64,000 nt of DNA from contig JAIGNY010003313.1 of the NCBI GenBank assembly GCA_020152595.1, positions 2,354,501 through 2,418,500 of the forward strand, read 5' to 3'. Source of the DNA: Chiridota heheva (Eukaryota > Echinodermata > Holothuroidea > Apodida > Chiridotidae). The position numbers and the translations under genes were made by a program. Within the stretch, counting starts at the first letter, position 1; the number at the start of each line of letters is the position of its first letter. The notes below the pieces were generated by a model that was not told the origin of the DNA, did no database searches, and was given only the letters and a program-made list of their open reading frames with translations. Of the stretch, positions 19,350 through 31,830 are shown piece by piece.

Positions 19350-20335
19350 TTTAGAACCGATTTATCGTTGTGTATTTATCGGCAATTCTTTTGGTTATTG
19401 ATTGTGGTTTGGAAAATTATGAAGTTGTAAAGGTTGAATAGGATAAGTTTCAACGTTATTTGTTGGCTAAAAACTTATCATAAAAACAATCGTTTTGCAT
19501 TATAAAATGTTGGACCCTGTATTATAAAAGTGTTTGGGCCTTTATTTTACAGTCTACCATTTTGGGAATCTTGAGTATACCATTTTGGGCAACGGCCGAG
19601 TCCACACTACTATTCTACTAGGAGCTTGGTCAATCATTTACGAGACAGACGTGAAACGAAAGCGTCGACATATGCTGTTTTACTATTAATGTGATAATGC
19701 GGCAGAAACACTAGTTTGTATGAATATACAATTTAATTTTTGGGATTGTGCTGGGTCTGATATTTTAAACTGATGCTGGACAATGAACTATTACTTTGCC
19801 AACAATTTAAAAAAAAAAACCATCTTTTTTTTTTGGATGAAATATTGAACTTGTGGTTTCAGTATTCATAATTTTATCCATCGTTATCAAGGATCACAGA
19901 GAATTGGTTGTTGTGTGAAGTTTTGTAAGGTTATCATATGTACTCTCTTGAAATGTTATTTCAATATTAATTGTCAAAATCTCTCTTGTTTAATTTATAT
20001 TCCGTTTGGTGGAATATCAGATATACGATTTAGTCGAGGAACAATATATTATTCATTTACTTCAAAATTCACATCTGTGTTTTACTTTAGTGTTCAAGTC
20101 CATTCGTATTAAGTATTCAATTGAGAGGGGGTTACATAAACCAATATCTGATCTCGTGGGCATGACGTCAAGAAATCTTGCGCTTTATTTACGCGTGGTT
20201 TTTAGCGCGTCTGAAATTTACGGTTAAGTTTCACCCAAATTCCTTCCTCAACTGTCCTCCAAGTTGTTTTCGGTCCTCTTTTTCTGGTTCCTTGCACGTT
20301 ATAGACTATTTTGACTGGGGTGTCAAATATAAGAT
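19350..20335. other. no gene recognised
   Basis: AT-rich sequence between the Gmr1-like fragment and the repeat arrays. Small frames at 19915-20227 overlap each other and have no recognisable domain. It may be the remainder of the 15.1-22.3-kb composite element. Confidence 0.45.
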
Positions 20336-21945
20336 TTACTGACACCTCAAATAAACATAATTATCCCATTTAAAGAAGAAAACAATCAGGATTTCGCCTT
20401 CCAAGAAGCATGCCTTTCCCCCGTTTTTGGAGGTAAAACATAAAAAGGGAAATCTTGGAAGAATTAAGCAAGATTTCCTGAAAATTGAAGAAATTTTCCC
20501 GAAAATAAAAGGACATTTCCTGGGAAAATTGCCACCATGAAAGGATTTCTCCTTCCCCGTTGCATGCTTTATTCTAGTTTGGGGGTAAAATTGAGGAATT
20601 ATTAACTTCCTCAAATTGGTAAAACTGAAGGAAAATTTGTTTAAATTATTGGAAAGTTTGGAAGAATTGAGCAACATGTCCTAAATCTTAAAGAAAATTG
20701 ACAAACAAATCCCAAAAATTTCCCAAATATTTCTCCCCAAATTGAAAAAACTTTTCCCGAAATCAAAGAGAATTACTCGAAAGTGAATTAAATTTTCCAT
20801 TGCCCTGGGTAAACTTCCACCTGAGAGGATTTCTCCTACCCTGTTATATGGTTATAGGCTATGCTTTTTTCCTGTTTGGGAGGTAAAAATGGTAGGCCTA
20901 ATATCTAAATATTGAAAGGAAATTGGTAAAGTATTATACATTTTTGAAAGAATTTGGCAACTTTTACTGTAAATTTTCCGGGGAAACTGCAACCTGAGAA
21001 GATTTCTTCTTTCTGGTTGCATGCTTTTTTTGTTCTTCCCAGTTGGAAGTCTAAATTTGAAATAAGATTGGTAGTATTGACAGATTGAAGGGAAATTTGG
21101 TAGAATTATTAGAAATTTAAAAAAAAATTGACATTTACCGAAAATTGCGGGTGAATTTCCGGTTAGCAAGAACCTTCTAAATAGAAAATTCATTTTACAA
21201 ATGCCATTTCCTGCTTATAACCGGCATATTTGTAAGTTCTTTCGAATGTATGACAAAAGTGGCGGAGGGTGGACCCCCTCCAACCCCAGATAGAAGGCAT
21301 TTTGTTATGAAATCGAAATTCAAGTTGCAAATATTTTTACATCGAGCAGAAGCCACGGCACGGATTCATGGACCTTTCAGTCCGTTTGTTTGCCCTGTCC
21401 TATATATTTAATCGTGCATGGTTTATGATTTACCGTATCAAGCGCCCTGGGGCCGGAAGGAGGTTTTCAGGTCAAGAAGACAGGAAGTTTGGGAGTAACT
21501 ATTATTGGTCAAATTATTGTAATGCCCTACCTCAGCGGCGTAGGAAAGTATTTGACATGGAGAAAAGGAAGGGGGTGGGAGAGTCTCAACAAACAAGAGG
21601 TCTCAACAGACGATAGGGAGGGGAGTCTCAACAAACTTGATGTACGAGTTTCTTATCACGGTCCAAAGTTATCTCGAAGAAATTTACCGAAAATCGAAGG
21701 AAAATTGTCCTAATTGCAAAATGAAGAAAATTTTCCGAAAATTGTACGAGAATGAAAAAAATTACCGAACATTAAAAGTTCTAGCCCAAATATTGAGAGG
21801 AATTTCCCCAAAATTGAAGAAAACCTACCGACAATCGAAAACAATTGCTTCAAAATGAAGGAATTTTTCGAAAATGAAACAATGAAGGAAAATTTCTTAA
21901 AGATTAAAAAGAAAATTTTCCCAAAATATTTACATAAACCGTGAC
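20335..21945. repeat. long AAATTTTC-type array with recurrent GGATTTCTCC modules
   Basis: Modules containing AAGGATTTCTCCTT, GCATGCTTT and a GTTTGGGAGGTAAAA-type word recur near 20385, 20535, 20825 and 21000. They are separated by degenerate runs of GAAATTTTCCCG, AAATTGAAG and GGAAATTT. A further run covers 21650-21945. Near 21536 (CAGCGGCGTAGG) is a sequence like a terminus of the GCGTAGCCAG MITE family. Confidence 0.6.
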
Positions 21946-22004
21946 TAAGAATTATATTACGGTAAAAAACAAAAAAAACTAAACTGGACCTAAACTAAAG
22001 GCAC

Positions 22005-22345
22005 GTTTTGTAGTCAATGGGATCCTACATTTAAAAATTCGTTTTAAAATCTTTATTCCTTTTAAGTAACGTTTTAGTAAGGAATTAACACGATTTTAAG
22101 CAATTTTCTGTTACCCAAATCATGCCGAAAACGCTAAGCTTCATGGGCCTTGCCTAACATGTGTGCCTAACAGGAGGCTGGCCCTGGATTTGACACAATA
22201 TTAAGTAATTTTCTGCTATCAAAATCGAGAGAAATGAAGCGCTTCCGGGGGCTTTTTCACTAGATTTGACAATTTTGAACAAATTTTCTGCTATCAAAAT
22301 CACGATACGTATAGTGCTTGAACATTACACTTCTTGTGAAAAATG
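22005..22345 (-). repeat. inverted partner of the 15.1-16.25-kb subrepeats
   Basis: GTCAATGGGATCCTACATTT (22015-22034) is the reverse complement of the 16219-16237 region, followed by monomers with TTTTCTGCTATCAAAATC, GATTTGACA and a GC-rich hairpin-like word. It closes the composite block on the right. Confidence 0.6.
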
Positions 22346-22444
22346 TTCTTCTTTTTATCACCTAAATTGTCCGAATTTGATCGGTTTGTCTTGATTTACA
22401 GCCATTTTAGGGCATCTTTTGACTTTCATAATGACGAAGCGCCT

Positions 22445-23387
22445 ATGCAGTGACCTTAACCCCCCTCCCCTCCCCGTGACCCACCTGCTACCATCATTAA
22501 CCATTCTACAAGCCCAATCCCAAAAATCCTTATTATCCATGCCACCAACAAGCAGGAAAGCTTTAAAAAAGTTTCTCCATTCCTCATCCATAAAGCCCTC
22601 TATGGCCTTGTCGGTACCCTCCCCAAAGTCTCTACCCTTAGATCCGGTGATCTCCTGGTGCAGTGCACCAGGGACACACAAGCCACCACCCTCCTTTCCA
22701 CCAAAACCCTATCCAACTCTGGTATCGACATCAGTCACCCCCCATCGTTCCCTAAACTCCAGCAAAGGCGTCATACGCACCCGCGATCTTGCGTACATGA
22801 CCGATGACGACCTCCAAGAGGAACTAGCAAGCCAACATGTAACTGAAGCCCGTCGTCTCGTTCTAAAGAGAGACGGAGCCGAAACTCCCACCAACACCAT
22901 ATTTCTTACCTTCGCAACACCAACTCTCCCCTCCCACATTATTGCCGCCTACCTCAGAATCCAGGTCGCCCCTTACATTCCTAACCCTTTACGTTGCTAT
23001 AATTGTCAGAGGTATGGCCACGGGAAAAACTCCTGCCACAGCCAAGCGCCCTGTGGTAACTGCGGAGCCCCGGACCATGACAACACCTCCTGCACCAACC
23101 CCCCACTCTGCACAAAATGTGACGGTAAACACCCAGCAAACCATCCCTCCTTCTCGAAAGACTGTCCCACCTGGCTTCAGGAAAAACAAATAACTAAACT
23201 TAAAACCCTTAACCCCAACATAACCTACCCAGAGGCCAGGAAGCAATTCCTCGCTTCTCTTAACACCAAGCCTTCCTATTCAAACGTAGTCTCCTCTAAC
23301 TCCAATTCCGCCTCCCCAAACACAACTAACACAACAAAAACTAAACTCCCATGCCCAAACCGACCTCACCTGGCTCTTCTTACCTAG
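22445..23387 (+). pseudogene. LINE ORF1, gag-like protein with zinc knuckles
   Basis: The 22419-23387 frame carries CYNCQRYGHGKNSC and CGNCGAPDHDNTSC, two CX2CX4HX4C knuckles at about residues 193-230, and a third Cys/His cluster (CTKCDGKHPANHP). The N-terminal part in this frame is unnatural. The sense of the RNA-binding domain (GDLLVQCTRDTQATTLLS) lies in another frame and switches at the C-run near 22738, so one indel separates the halves. It binds LINE RNA in the RNP. A proline/asparagine-rich tail continues in yet another frame up to about 23800. Confidence 0.8.
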
Positions 23388-23804
23388 TCCTAAGCCCATC
23401 ACCATTTCCAACAAGCCAATCACACCCAATACCCACACCACCTCCACCACCACTTCTCTCCTCAACCTCCCTTCCTACTCTAAAGCACCCACCGCCCCCT
23501 ACACCAACACCACTAATACGTTCATACATCAAGCTAAAACCAGCCAAGCAAACAATCAACAAACCAACAAATCAACCAACAAACAACCAACCAAAAAACA
23601 ACCAATCAACAAACAACCAATCAACAAACAACCCACCACCCAAACCCACACGGAAGAGAGTATGGATTGTTCGATTACCGAACACACCGATCATACTTCT
23701 CGTCCAATTTTCAAAAAAAATCGCTCCCAAAGAAACAGATCCAAAGAAAAAACAAGCCAACTCAGACCCAACAGATCTTCCTCCAGATAACCCCCCGCCT
23801 CCTT

Positions 23805-24620
23805 ATGGCATACACCACAAACAATTACAATAACACCCACAACATCATACAATGGAACATTAGGAGCCTTAAGCCAATTCGGAAGAAATTGACCTTCTGG
23901 CCTCCACCTTCAACCCGGTCGTCTTCTGCCTACAAGAAACTTTCTTGAAAACCACCGACCATTACTCCCTCAACAACTTTGCTTGCTATCACAAACATCA
24001 AGTGGATGCTGACAGGGCCTGTGGTGGCGTCTCCATTCTCGTTAGACACGATATCCCACACAGCCCTGTTCGTGTGCACACCGACCTTCAGGCCATCTGT
24101 ATTTCTATCTTCCTCCACAAAAATTTCACTCTCTGCAATATCTATCTCCCTCCCAACACCAACATTCAACCAACCAGCCTTAACAACCTCATCTCTCAGC
24201 TTCCCACCCCCTTCATCCTTCTTGGTGACTTCAACGCTCACAACCATCTGTGGGGCTCTAATATCACCACCCCTAGAGGCAAGCTCATCGAAAACGCTCT
24301 TCGTCAGCACAGCCTGTCCTTACTGAACACTAATTCCCCGACCTACCTTCATCCTGCCACAGGCTCTCTCACCTGTATTGACCTATCTGTTCCCCTAACC
24401 TCCTCCCTGATTTTAGTTGGAGAGTCACTGCTGACCTCTGTGGTAGTGATCATTACCCTCTTCTTATACACTCCAATCTTCAAATCCCCACTGAGCACAC
24501 CCCCAATTGGAACCTCGACAAGGCTGACTGGCCCCTTTTTGAAACCCTGTGACTCACACCTCTCCCCCCCCATCTCCTCGAGGATGAGGATCCCATGTCT
24601 AACTTCAGTAATATCCTAAT
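23805..24620 (+). pseudogene. LINE ORF2, APE-type endonuclease domain
   Basis: ATG at 23805 (MAYTTNN) with the characteristic start strand NIIQWNIRSL. A frameshift near 23885 moves to the 23945-24619 frame, where VDADRACGGVSILVR, YLPPN and the catalytic-region signature LLGDFNAHNHLWGS are clear. A further change occurs near 24400. It nicks target DNA to prime reverse transcription. Confidence 0.85.
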
Positions 24621-24675
24621 CAACATCGCCACCTGCTCAATTCCCAAAACCTCCAAACCCCAAATCATCCCCAAC

Positions 24676-24960
24676 CCTGGTCCTTGGATGACTGCAAACC
24701 GCCATCAAGAACAGGAAAAGAGCCCTCAGGAACTTTAAAACTAACCCGACCACCCATAACTTTAACCTCTTTCGCATCAGCCGTGCCAAGGCCAGACGCA
24801 CTATCAAGGACAGAACCCCTGGTCCTCGGATGACTGCAAAACCGCCATCAAGAACAGGAAAAGAGCCCTCAGGAACTTTAAAACTAACCCGACCACCCAT
24901 AACTTTAACCTCTTTCGCATCAGCCGTGCCAAGGCCAGACGCACTATCAAGGACAGTAAA
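24676..24960 (+). repeat. 142-bp tandem duplication inside ORF2
   Basis: The segment starting with CCTGGTCCTTGGATGACTG (about 24676) is repeated from about 24818 with very few differences. The period of 142 is not a multiple of three, so the duplication itself breaks the frame between endonuclease and RT. The near-identity of the copies shows it is recent relative to the other lesions. Confidence 0.9.
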
Positions 24961-25259
24961 ACCAACACTTGGAACAACTTTATCTCTTCTCTCACCACCA
25001 ACACCCCCACTAAGAGGAGAATGGTTAACAGCTTCCACGACAGAGTAGGCAAATCTTCCATCTCCCATGGAATGGAGACCTTCTCACCGCAAAAAAGGAC
25101 ATCGTTGACCACCTCGCCGCCTCTTTCAGCAACATCTCGTCCTCGACCAACTACTCCAATGCTTTCAAAATCAAAAAAGCTTGCGATGAAGCCCGGAGAA
25201 TCACTTTTCTCTCCGACAACTCCGAAAGCTACAACACCCCTCTCACCCTTTCTGAATTA

Positions 25260-26400
25260 AACAAGCCATCAACCACGCTGGCTGCACCTCCAAGGGCCCA
25301 GATAACATCCCCTATCAGTTTCTGAAACACCTCCCCATCAAGGCCACCACTACCCTACTCACCATCTTCAACCACATTTGGTCCTCGCACTCCTTTCCCT
25401 CTATCTGGAGGACAGCTATTGTCATCCCCGTCCTTAAACCGGGGAAGGATGGTACCGACCCCACCAGCTACTGACCCATCGCCCTTACTTGCTGTCTCTG
25501 TAAAATTATGGAAAAGATCATTAATCAGAGACTAAACTGGTTCCTCGAGACCAACAGAATCCTCTCTCCTCACCAAAGCGGCTTCCGAAAACGTCGCAAT
25601 ACCCTAGACCAGTTAATTACGCTCGACACCGCTATCCGGGAATCCTTTGCAAAAAAGGAACACCTCATTGCCATATTTTTTGACCTCGAGAAAGCTTTCA
25701 ACATTACTTGGAAATACGGCATTACCCGAAAACTTCACACCATCTGCCTCAGAGGCCACCTCCCCATCTTTATTCAAAACTTTCTCTCACCCAGGCAGTT
25801 CCAAGTTCGTATTGGCCACACCCTCTCCAACCCGTACCCCAAGAAGAGGGCGTCCCCCAAGGCAGCATCCTCTCCCCCACTCTCTTCAACCTGAGCATTA
25901 ATGACATTGCGAATAACCTTGGCCCCAGCATCAAACGTACCCTCTACGTGGATGACTTCACTATCTTCTACTCCTCCCCAAGCTTTCCTATTGTTGAAAA
26001 TAGGCTCCAAACCAGCCTCAACCAGCTGCAAGTCTGGAGCAACAATAACGGTTTTAAATTCTCTAAAGACAAGACAGTCTGCATGCACTTTTGTCATTTC
26101 AACAACCTCCACCCCAACCCGAACTTTGTGCTCAATGGGAATCGCATCCCTAAAGTTGAAAACACAAAGTTCCTTGGTCTAACTCTAGACCCCAAGCTCA
26201 CCTACAAGCCACACATCACCAACCTGAAACTAAAATGCAATAGCTCCCTCAACATCCTCCGACTGCTCTCCAACACCACTTGGGGAGCAAACCGCTATGC
26301 TCTCCTCAAAATTTTCAGGCTCACCATTCGTGCCAAGCTTGACTATGGCAATATTGTCTACTGTGTCGCTCACAACTCATACCTCAACCACATTAAGACC
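25260..26400 (+). pseudogene. LINE ORF2, reverse transcriptase domain
   Basis: The RT palm pieces lie in two frames: 25508-25894 (INQRLNWFLE, SGFRKRRNTLDQL, IAIFFDLEKAF) and the long frame 25708-27273 from about 25850 on (VPQGSILSPTLFNL, then TLYVDDFTIFYSS with the catalytic aspartate pair at about 25945-25953). An in-frame TGA near 25473 interrupts the earlier part. Thumb sequences (GLTLDPKLTYKPHI, AKLDYGNIVY) follow in order. It copies LINE RNA at the nicked target. Confidence 0.88.
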
Positions 26401-26819
26401 ATCCAAAATGAAGCCCTCAGGCTTTGTCTAGGAGCCTACAGGACCTCCCCGATCACTAGCCTTCATGTTGAAGCCAACGAGCCCCCCTTTCTACTTAGAT
26501 GTAAAAAGCTTAGCCTCTCCTATGCTTTTAGAGTCCTCACCAACACCCAGAACCCTGTTTACAACCTCATTAGGTACCCTAATTTCTCCTCCCTCTTTGA
26601 TAGGACTAAAACCCTATCGCCTCTCTTCAGCTTATCATTAAATCAGACCTTTCAACTTGGCATCAACCCCGCCACTCTCGGCACCTACTCCTGGCCCACT
26701 TTTCCTCCTTGGGCCACCCCCCTTCCTTCTGTCCACCTAGACCTCTCCACTTATAACAAAACTCCAACTCACCCTAACCTCTTCATCAATCTCCACAACC
26801 AAATCAAAGACCAACTCTC

Positions 26820-27625
26820 AAATTACACCTCCATCTATACTGATGGCTCCAAGGAAGGCAACAAGACAGCTGCTGCTGCCATCATCCAAGACATCACCCT
26901 CAGTAGCAGACTTCCTGACTACTCATCCATCTTTTCAGCCGAGGCTAAGGCCATTCTCCTCGCCCTCAACTTTATTGAGTACTCTCCTCTTGGTCACTTT
27001 GCCATTTTCTCTGACTCAAAGGCTGTTCTTACTTCATTACTCAATCTTAAATGGGATAACCTCACCTGCCACCTCGTCCTCCGGAAACTCTTTTCTCCCA
27101 CCCTCTGCAGGAAAAGTATTCTTTTCTTCTGGATACCCAGCCATGTTGGCATCCCTGGCAATGACGGGGCTGATACAGCCGCTAAGCTTGCCCTTAACCT
27201 CCTCCCTTCCCCTTTTCCCAAAACCCTCTCTTACATCAAACCGCTTATCGCTTCTCTTGTTCGTGACCGCTGACACCTTATGGAACTTCCAAATTGATAA
27301 CAAACTCCATGTCATCCAGCCCACAATCCCGATCAAATCCACCATCAACAACCTTTCTCGTATCGACAACGTTCATATTACCCGTCTTAGAATTGGTCAC
27401 ACCCACCTCACTCACTCCCACCTCCTTATTGGTTCCCCCCAACCCCTCTGTAATAATTGCCACTGCATCCTCACAATCCAACATGTTCTCCTTGCTTGCC
27501 CCCTGTACAACCTTCCCAGAGCTTCCCTCGCTCCCCACAACTCAATTGCTGAGTTCTTCCAGAAAAATCCTCCAGATAAAATAATCTCCTTCCTTCAGCA
27601 TGCATCCCTCTACAACCATATCTAA
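26820..27625 (+). pseudogene. LINE ORF2, RNase H domain and C-terminal CCHC motif
   Basis: YTDGSKEGNK, FSAEAKAILLALNF and IFSDSKAVLTSL give the D-E-D acidic residues, and WIPSHVGIPGNDGAD supplies the last part, so the RNase H is complete in the 25708-27273 frame. After a frame change near 27270 the reading continues as LRIGHTHLTHSHLL and CNNCHCILTIQHVLLACPLY, a CX2CX7HX4C motif usual at the end of I/Jockey-group ORF2, to the stop at about 27623. Confidence 0.88.
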
Positions 27626-27840
27626 TTCTCCTCTTCCACCCCCTCTCTACTTTGTTTTTGTTTTACCCATGCACCTCCTCTCTCGATCACAGCTTTCTGG
27701 CTTTTGTTCTTGAATTTCTCTCATTCTCCCCCTAGTCTCTTTCCTTACTACCTCTAAAATGATCTGACCTCTCAGGCACAATTTGACCTTCGTTGTCGTG
27801 GTGCCGTCAAGACCTCATCAAACAAACAAACAAACATAAC

Positions 27841-28530
27841 TAATCATAACTGAGGAATTATCTCTATTTTATAAGATACTATCTGGCAGGTATGATGAGG
27901 AATTATCTCAAACTTATAAGATACTATCTGGCAGGTGTGATGAGGAAATATCTCCAAACTTAGAAATTATCTCAAACTTATAAGATACTATCTGCCAGGT
28001 ACGATAAGGAATTATCTCAAACTTACAAGATACTATCTGGCAGATATGATGAAGAATTATCTCAAACTTATAAGATACTATCTGGCAGATATGATGAAGA
28101 ATTATCTCAAACTTATAAGATACTATCTGGCAGGTAAGATGAGGAATTATCTCAAACTTATAAGATACTATCTGGCAGATATGATGAGAAATTATCTCAA
28201 ACTTACAAGATACTATCTGGCAGGTATGATGAGGAATTATCTCAAACTTATAAGATACTATCTGGCAGATATGATGAGGAATTATCTCAATTTTATAAGA
28301 TACTATCTGGCAGGTATGAGGAGGAATTATCTCAAACTTGTAAGAGATTATCTGGCAGATATGATGAAGAATTATCTCAAACTTATAAGATACTATCTGG
28401 CAGGTATGCTGAAGAATTATCTCAAACTTATAAGATACTATCTGGCAGGTATGATGAGGAATTATCTCAAACTTATAAGATACTATCTGCCAGGTATGAT
28501 GAGGAATTATCTAGGCTACTCTCAAGACTC
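27841..28530 (+). repeat. 45-bp tandem array derived from a LINE RT C-terminus
   Basis: About 15 copies of a 45-bp unit that reads in frame as TYKILSGRYDEELSQ. A single copy of the same segment stands in its normal LINE context at 48505-48560 (VYKILSGRYDEEVSNF), and the array here is followed by the expected continuation (DSFIRGHSHKIFKS). So the array arose by expansion inside a LINE reverse-transcriptase coding segment. Units vary by point changes; one copy near 27950 is partly deleted. The 180-codon frame at 28046 is an out-of-frame reading of the array. Confidence 0.88.
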
Positions 28531-28589
28531 TTTTATTCGTGGGCACAGTCATAAAATCTTCAAGAGCAGATCAAGCTGTCAAGGGTAAT

Positions 28590-29180
28590 TTTCAGAATAC
28601 CAAACTTTATTTGTATATCAAATTGACATTAATCAAGGTTATATCTGGATTGATCTGGCTAGATCAAACTTTATTTGTATATCAAATTAACTTTGAGCAA
28701 CGTTTATCTGGCTTCATCAAATTTTATTTGAACATTAAACTGTAGCAATAAATCCACATTGTATCTGGCTTGATCTGGCTTGATCAAACTTTATTTGTAT
28801 ATCAAATAAACTTTAATCAAGGTTTATCTGGCTTCATCAAATTTTATTTGAATATCAAATGTAGCATTAAATTCACATTACATCTGGCTTGATCTGGCCA
28901 GATCAAAGTGACTTTAATCAACTTTATATCTGGCTTTATCTGGCCAGATCAAACTTTACTTGTAGGCCCTATATCAAATACAGCATTCAATCCATTTTAC
29001 ATCTGGCTTGATTTGGCCAAATCAAACTTTATTTGTATATCAAATTGACTTTAATCAAGTTTATATCTGGCTTGATCTGGCCAAATTAAACTTTATTTGT
29101 ATATCAAATATAGCATTAAACCCACGTTATATCTGGCTTGATCTGGCCAGATCAAAATTTATTTGTATATCAAATTGAAT
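28590..29180. repeat. 66-bp tandem array with alternating unit types
   Basis: Units contain ATCTGGCTTGATCTGGCC and AAACTTTATTTGTATATC. Two unit flavours alternate (TTGACTTTAATCAAG and TAGCATTAAACCCAC), giving a 132-bp higher-order period. It directly follows the LINE-derived 45-bp array. Confidence 0.85.
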
Positions 29181-29329
29181 TAAATTACAAAGTGGGAAGA
29201 TAGGAGATGTGTCCTTCTTAAAGATCAAGCCAGAAACTGCTCCAAATCTCATTAAGATTACCATCCATAACCAGAACCAAAATGCTTCATTCATATGCTG
29301 ATTGATTTGCAAGTTTTGCATTAATTGTC

Positions 29330-30715
29330 AAGTAATTGCATGTCATAAAATATTTGTTCCATATTTATTAATATGCCACACACACCATGCAGATCAATAA
29401 AATAGAACCTGTTGACAACATTAACATGTAAACAATAATAAACAACAATATCATAGCAAGTATGATGCAAAAATGGTTGCTCATTTATCATATTTCAGCC
29501 TCACCTACTAATTAATATTCATGACATGACTACAACAACATTAGAACATATGTACAGACCATGACCCATCTGTAAATGACATACGGCATAAATCCGATAT
29601 AGCGTTAATGAGATACAGTATGGTGTTTATATCTGTTAGCATTTTCATGTTAAGCCATGCCTTCACCATGCATATAATGACATCTGTTAATAACAAATGC
29701 ATGAACACAATAACCAACAATATTATCATGCCCAATATGATGTAAAACGGACATACACTTGCTCATTTATCACTTTTTTTTTACCTAAGTCCCGCCCACT
29801 TATTAATATGCAAGAATCACCACCAAAAACATTAAGGTGCATGCATCTGCACACCATGAGCTATCTGTGTACCACACATAAGGTGAATCCAGTCCCTAGC
29901 TTTTAAGATACTGTGTTTACAAGCTTTTTGTTTACAAAATCATATTAAGCCCCACCAGCCCCGCCTACAATGCATATTAATGAAATTCAACATTTTTACA
30001 TCATGAACATGTACACACCAGCTAACATCAAAATTATACTACATATGAAACAAAACAGATACGCAGTTGTTCAAATATGAACATTTCAAGATTTTTACAT
30101 TAAGCCTAGCTTACTCAATACTATGCACGACATCACCATAAAAAACAATAAGGCACATCTATGGACCATGGGCTATCTGTGTACCAAATGTGACATGAAT
30201 CCAGTTTACCATTCTTAGATACCGTTTTTAAAAGCTCTTTTCAGCAAAATCATATTAAGCCCCACCCACTAAGCATAATAATGAAATTCAACATTTTTTT
30301 ATATTTTTATCATGAACATGTACACACCTGCTAACATAATTATACCAAATATATTACAACACAAGATATGCAGTTTTTAAAATATGAACATTTCAAGATT
30401 TTTACATTAAGCCCTTCCTACTCAATAATATGCATGACATCACCATCAAACACATCAAAGCACATCAACGAACCATCTGTTCACCACATATGACACGAGT
30501 CCAATGTATTGTTCTTGATATATTGCATTTACGAGCTGGCTGTCACACATACATACATATGTGCGTATGTATGTATATACATATACACCCATACCTACAT
30601 ACACCCATACACAAATGCATGCACCCTTACATACATACATCCACACATACACACATACATACACACCCACGCCATCATGATTGCATAGCTTCCTGATGCT
30701 ATCGCATCGGAATCA
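29330..30715 (+). repeat. roughly 310-bp tandem family, with microsatellite and terminal hairpin
   Basis: About four monomers of roughly 305-311 bp, each with ACCATGGGCTATCTGTG, a TGAATCCAGT word, AAAATCATATTAAG and CAAGATTTTTACATTAAG. After the last one comes an (ACATAC)n tract (30541-30665), then GATGCTATCGCATC (30695-30708), a short hairpin, before the sequence changes abruptly. The same order (monomers, CA-rich tract, hairpin) ends the copy at 42360-43215. Confidence 0.85.
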
Positions 30716-31830
30716 AAAATGGTAGTATCGTCGGCAAATTGCAATTTTTGTCTCCGTACCTAAAATAGTTATATCTTTAATCCTATAGGGTTACAATGAT
30801 TAGGGAAAGCTAAAATTTCAGCACAAATTAAAATAAATAAGGGCTGAGAGGGCAGCTTGGGGAAGCCCTTTAGAAATGTGAAAATCAACGCTAGTATAAC
30901 CTGATAAATAACTCTGCCCATGCACCCAAAATATGTTGCTTTTAATTAAAGAGAAATAATAAACCACTTTTACCAGTATTAGAGCAGTGATCGATTAAAT
31001 CTAAAACGGATATTCTCACCAATAAAATGGTTTTTGATTAAACTAGTCTGACAAGGACTAATACTATAACAAAGAACAGGTTTAATTTTATTGGCAAGGG
31101 CCTTAGTGCATAATTTATAATCACTGTTAAGCAATGAAATAGATAATTCTTAACATAATTCAAATCTTTACCTGGCTTCTGAAGTAGAGTGTCTTTGCTC
31201 AACAGATAAAGAGCCATGATCAAAAGAATAGTTAAATGCCGCCGTAACAATACTATCAATGAGTGGCCAGAATGTTTATAAAAGTCAATAGAAATACCAT
31301 CACTGCAAGGTGATTTACCATTAGGCATAGAATCCAAAGCTTTGCTTTAATTCATCAATAGCAAAATAACCTTCACAAGCTGCATCACTCTGGAAATAAC
31401 TTCCTAACATTGTGCAACTGGTCAAAATATAAACGTTATTAAGATGGTCACTAGAATAAAGAGAAGAATAAAAGTGACAAGCTTCATATAAATATCAGGG
31501 CTAAGAGAACGACCCTAGCTCCTGATTAATTAATGAACAAATGGCATTACGGTTACTGCTTACTATTGCACTTTTCCTGACTGAGAAAATACATAGTGTT
31601 AACTTATTTCCCCCTGCTCTACCCACCTTGTCCTTGATCTAACATTAATACCCTATAGATAATATTCGTATAAACGTTCTTCAAGTTCATCATGTGCATG
31701 CTTAAGCGAAACCAAGAATTCAGGCAGTCTGGAGAAGAGGATGTAAAATATGCATACTCTAAATCAGATATTGTTGTATATCTCAATAAGTGATGAGTGG
31801 ATTTTGATGACATTTGGTGTGTGGTTTTGT
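30716..31830 (-). mobile_element. LINE reverse transcriptase relic (L1/Tx1-like)
   Basis: On the minus strand, MPNGKSPCSDGISIDFYK (31270-31337) matches the start of an RT domain, and LQFADDTTIF (about 30716-30748) is the catalytic box. Between them frameshifts and stops are frequent. The segment is cut off right at the catalytic box by the end of the 310-bp repeat element, which probably inserted here. Confidence 0.7.

Larger units (their letters stand above)
22419..27840 (+). mobile_element. near full-length LINE, I-superfamily-like (with RNase H)
   Basis: A 5.4-kb non-LTR retrotransposon with a gag-like ORF1 with three zinc knuckles, and an ORF2 with APE-type endonuclease, reverse transcriptase, RNase H and a C-terminal CCHC motif. 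It ends in a 3' UTR (GTGCCGTCAAGACC) and an (AAAC)n tail at 27820-27837. The endonuclease plus RNase H combination points to the I group (I/Nimb-like). Frameshifts, a stop and a 142-bp internal duplication make this copy inactive. A second copy lies inverted at 43.4-47.98 kb. Confidence 0.85.

Noticed and set aside
28046-28588. 180-codon frame of MMRNYLKLIRYYLA repeats, like a repeat protein
   Set aside because: It is an alternative reading of the 45-bp array; the LINE-derived frame is the meaningful one.
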